The notes beneath the pieces were generated by a model that was not told the origin of the DNA, searched no databases, and saw only the letters and a list, made by a program, of their open reading frames with translations. This document shows positions 7,701 to 8,188 of a stretch of DNA of 8,188 bases, in pieces. The stretch's first letter is position 1. Each line of letters begins with the position of its first letter. A program made the position numbers and the translations under genes. The DNA comes from Actinomycetes bacterium. GTDB taxonomy: Bacteria > Actinomycetota > Thermoleophilia > Solirubrobacterales > Solirubrobacteraceae. The stretch spans positions 1 through 8,188 of the forward strand of contig JAEXXR010000152.1 in assembly GCA_023405705.1 (NCBI GenBank), read 5' to 3'.

Positions 7701-8188
7701 GCGGCGCAGACGACCGGCGCGTCGAGAACCGTCACCGTCACCAACAGCGGCTCGGGCAAGCTGCGGATCGGCAGAGTCGGCGCCGCCGACGCGGACGGCA
7801 CGTCGGCCGACGACTTCCTCGTCAGCCGCGACGAATGCAGCGACGAGGTGCTGCTGCCGGGCGACGCGTGCAAGATCGGCCTGCGCTTCTCGCCCGCGCG
7901 GGAGAACGCGACCTCGAACGCGACGCTGGTCGTGAAGACGAACACGGCGAGCGGGAGGCTGTCGGTGCCGCTGTCGGGCGCCAGCACCGCGCTCCCGACC
8001 GGTCCCGCCGGCCAGGACGGCAGAGACGGCGCGAGCGGCGACGACGGCGCGGCCGGCAGAGACGGCGCGAAAGGCGACGACGGCCCTGTCGGTCCCGCGG
8101 GCCCGCTCGGACCCGCCGGTCCCACGGGCCCGCTCGGACCCGCCGGCCCAGCCGGGCCGAAGGGCGACGCCGGCGAGCCGGGCAGAGA
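4791..8188 (+). CDS. Large secreted LRR / Ig-like / DUF3616 / anchor-D / collagen-like protein (3' end outside window)
   Basis: An open frame of 1132 codons that has not reached a stop at the window edge. The ATG at 4791 has AGGAG four bases upstream. Residues 1 to about 31-45 form a signal peptide ([20 protein letters not shown]). Residues 49-62 ([14 protein letters not shown]) are an internalin-type cap. Leucine-rich repeats cover about 95-271, with exact 22-residue spacing at Leu 127, 149, 171, 193 and 215 and a TNLTxL core. An Ig-like module (about 370-480) has YQWLRDG at 409-415 and possible disulphide Cys402-Cys462. A DUF3616 domain (about 625-950) shows [28 protein letters not shown] at 679-698 and [13 protein letters not shown] choice-of-anchor-D-like domain (about 958-1066) has Cys1016 and Cys1027 ([12 protein letters not shown]). 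A collagen-like tail starts at 1071. Regions 272-370 and 480-625 are not assigned. It is predicted to be extracellular and adhesive or structural; DUF3616 function is unknown. About 16 of 74 arginines are AGA. Confidence 0.92.
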   Translation, partial: MSPRSSSRPGRRAALAALVAAFTLTGGSALAPAQLPLAPVLAHAADTDVVTIPDANLKARLNSRIGSGRAAAQDITVAEAASLTGTYSLTGPFADLTGLEAFTNVRGLTIAGISAAQASSFTTLAPLAGLTNLTALNLQSGRARSVRPLAGLTNLTTLTVRGHGVTDPAPLATLTNLTSLTLTDNAIGDASRLPQLPNLTTLILTRNRIVNPAPLVGKLDPAKIKTLGLGANRIADVSALAVLGTSRLVDWTNSGEGLILSNNRITDFTPLDGWSRPPSWEQTTSQQLYVGAYEPGGVVLPALRQSAALTDPLTVDPSSAGSYDAVTGRLTLTDESAASVELKSLVPGNTAPQSRWTVNFSEPPVDPVDGTPPTVTGTPEVWSTLTVTDPGSVGAEPGEPACAPASLQYQWLRDGVEIVANPHVAADLDNPYWFPGGNLPNEPAYTVWPQDLGRRLSVRVTCATTNGQGTSAPTPVVTNGEAEKPVIGTRDGGQLRAGPSSTASSLYAGRSGVALDPDGTRLPFHVAQLGADGRLIDPSLLRLSVAAENASDPRDPATVLGPDDVELGGSGSDRSVVLRPKKETGEASGVGTAPPLRVTVTVTGPSGKSEQVSFLYEVSRATTPTSRVLVATSDASTAIAVGDGHLLIADDERAPIRLYDARVSGRELATFSPGPTDGEVDFEAAARTGDAIFWLGSHGNRKDGGGQASRHRVYRTRLTGSGAGARLEAVGTPYRNLRSDLAEWDRTEHDGELGLSTAGGGKIPPDRLDGFNIEGAEFSPDDSALYLGFRSPVVPPQSGGRALIVPLENVEELTAGSATVAEFGDPILLDLDGHSIREIRKNASDEYLILSATAGPPTGESEQALWAWDGDPAVAPVRLATRVEHDLEPHHADNAGAWEGIGEVPARLAPGQQVRLLMDQGYVELYGDRSENKDEGNDWKRKSRTDLVELSGAVGTLATSSEASIAFPAQAAQTTGASRTVTVTNSGSGKLRIGRVGAADADGTSADDFLVSRDECSDEVLLPGDACKIGLRFSPARENATSNATLVVKTNTASGRLSVPLSGASTALPTGPAGQDGRDGASGDDGAAGRDGAKGDDGPVGPAGPLGPAGPTGPLGPAGPAGPKGDAGEPGR
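8001..8188 (+). repeat. Collagen-like Gly-X-Y coding repeat
   Basis: Twenty uninterrupted Gly-X-Y triplets (residues 1071-1130) plus the start of another run to the window edge. The first part is charged ([19 protein letters not shown]). The middle is proline-rich ([20 protein letters not shown]), followed by [11 protein letters not shown]. At DNA level a 21-base block at 8099-8119 recurs exactly at 8126-8146, a 27-base period (three triplets). Such tracts form triple helices in bacterial surface proteins and vary in length by slippage; both points are family knowledge, not seen here. Confidence 0.9.

Noticed and set aside
7565..8125. A minus-strand frame beginning [15 protein letters not shown], resembling collagen
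   Set aside because: It is the reverse complement of the plus-strand Gly-X-Y tract, where Gly/Pro codons mirror each other. It loses the triplet pattern outside that tract.

Overview
The window is very GC-rich, uses mainly G/C-ending codons and is densely coding. Its gene families (small DUF6131-type membrane protein, MmyB-type regulator, actinobacterial-style Zn-alcohol dehydrogenase, large secreted repeat proteins) point to a high-GC Actinomycetota. The long secreted LTD, DUF3616 and collagen-like proteins make me lean towards a Thermoleophilia/Solirubrobacterales-like lineage. That placement is inference; no marker gene is present to prove it.

Left part (1-2693) is a degraded metabolic locus. 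On the minus strand lie a tiny DUF6131-like membrane protein (25-180) and the ligand-binding half of an MmyB-type regulator (295-825) whose DNA-binding domain is gone. Divergent on the plus strand is the remnant of a 12-helix MFS exporter (853-1631). It keeps its start, first helix and C-terminal half, but carries an apparent N-terminal frameshift and a large internal deletion. It is followed after 24 bases by an intact Zn-dependent alcohol dehydrogenase (1656-2693). The regulator and exporter remnants meet within about 10 bases, so the regulator's HTH region and the divergent promoter were probably lost in one deletion.

Middle (2694-2924) is a 231-base spacer. It contains three direct TTCAC repeats with exact 11-base spacing, the arrangement bound by OmpR/PhoB-type response regulators such as the Streptomyces PHO box, about 180 bases before the next gene.

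Right part (2925 to the end) encodes two big exported proteins on the plus strand. The first (2925-4712) is a signal peptide plus four tandem lamin-tail-domain (LTD) repeats with no enzyme domain. After a perfect 11-bp GC hairpin comes a gene that starts at 4791 and is still open at the window edge (at least 1132 residues): signal peptide, internalin-type leucine-rich repeats, an Ig-like module, a DUF3616 domain, a choice-of-anchor-D-like domain and a collagen-like Gly-X-Y tail. Together they look like a cell-surface adhesion/envelope module.

Arginine codon use changes sharply between the two halves. AGA is absent from the dehydrogenase (0 of 20 Arg), exporter remnant and regulator, but makes up 11 of 27 Arg codons in the LTD protein and about 16 of 74 in the LRR/collagen protein. 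No tRNA, rRNA, CRISPR array or insertion sequence was recognised.
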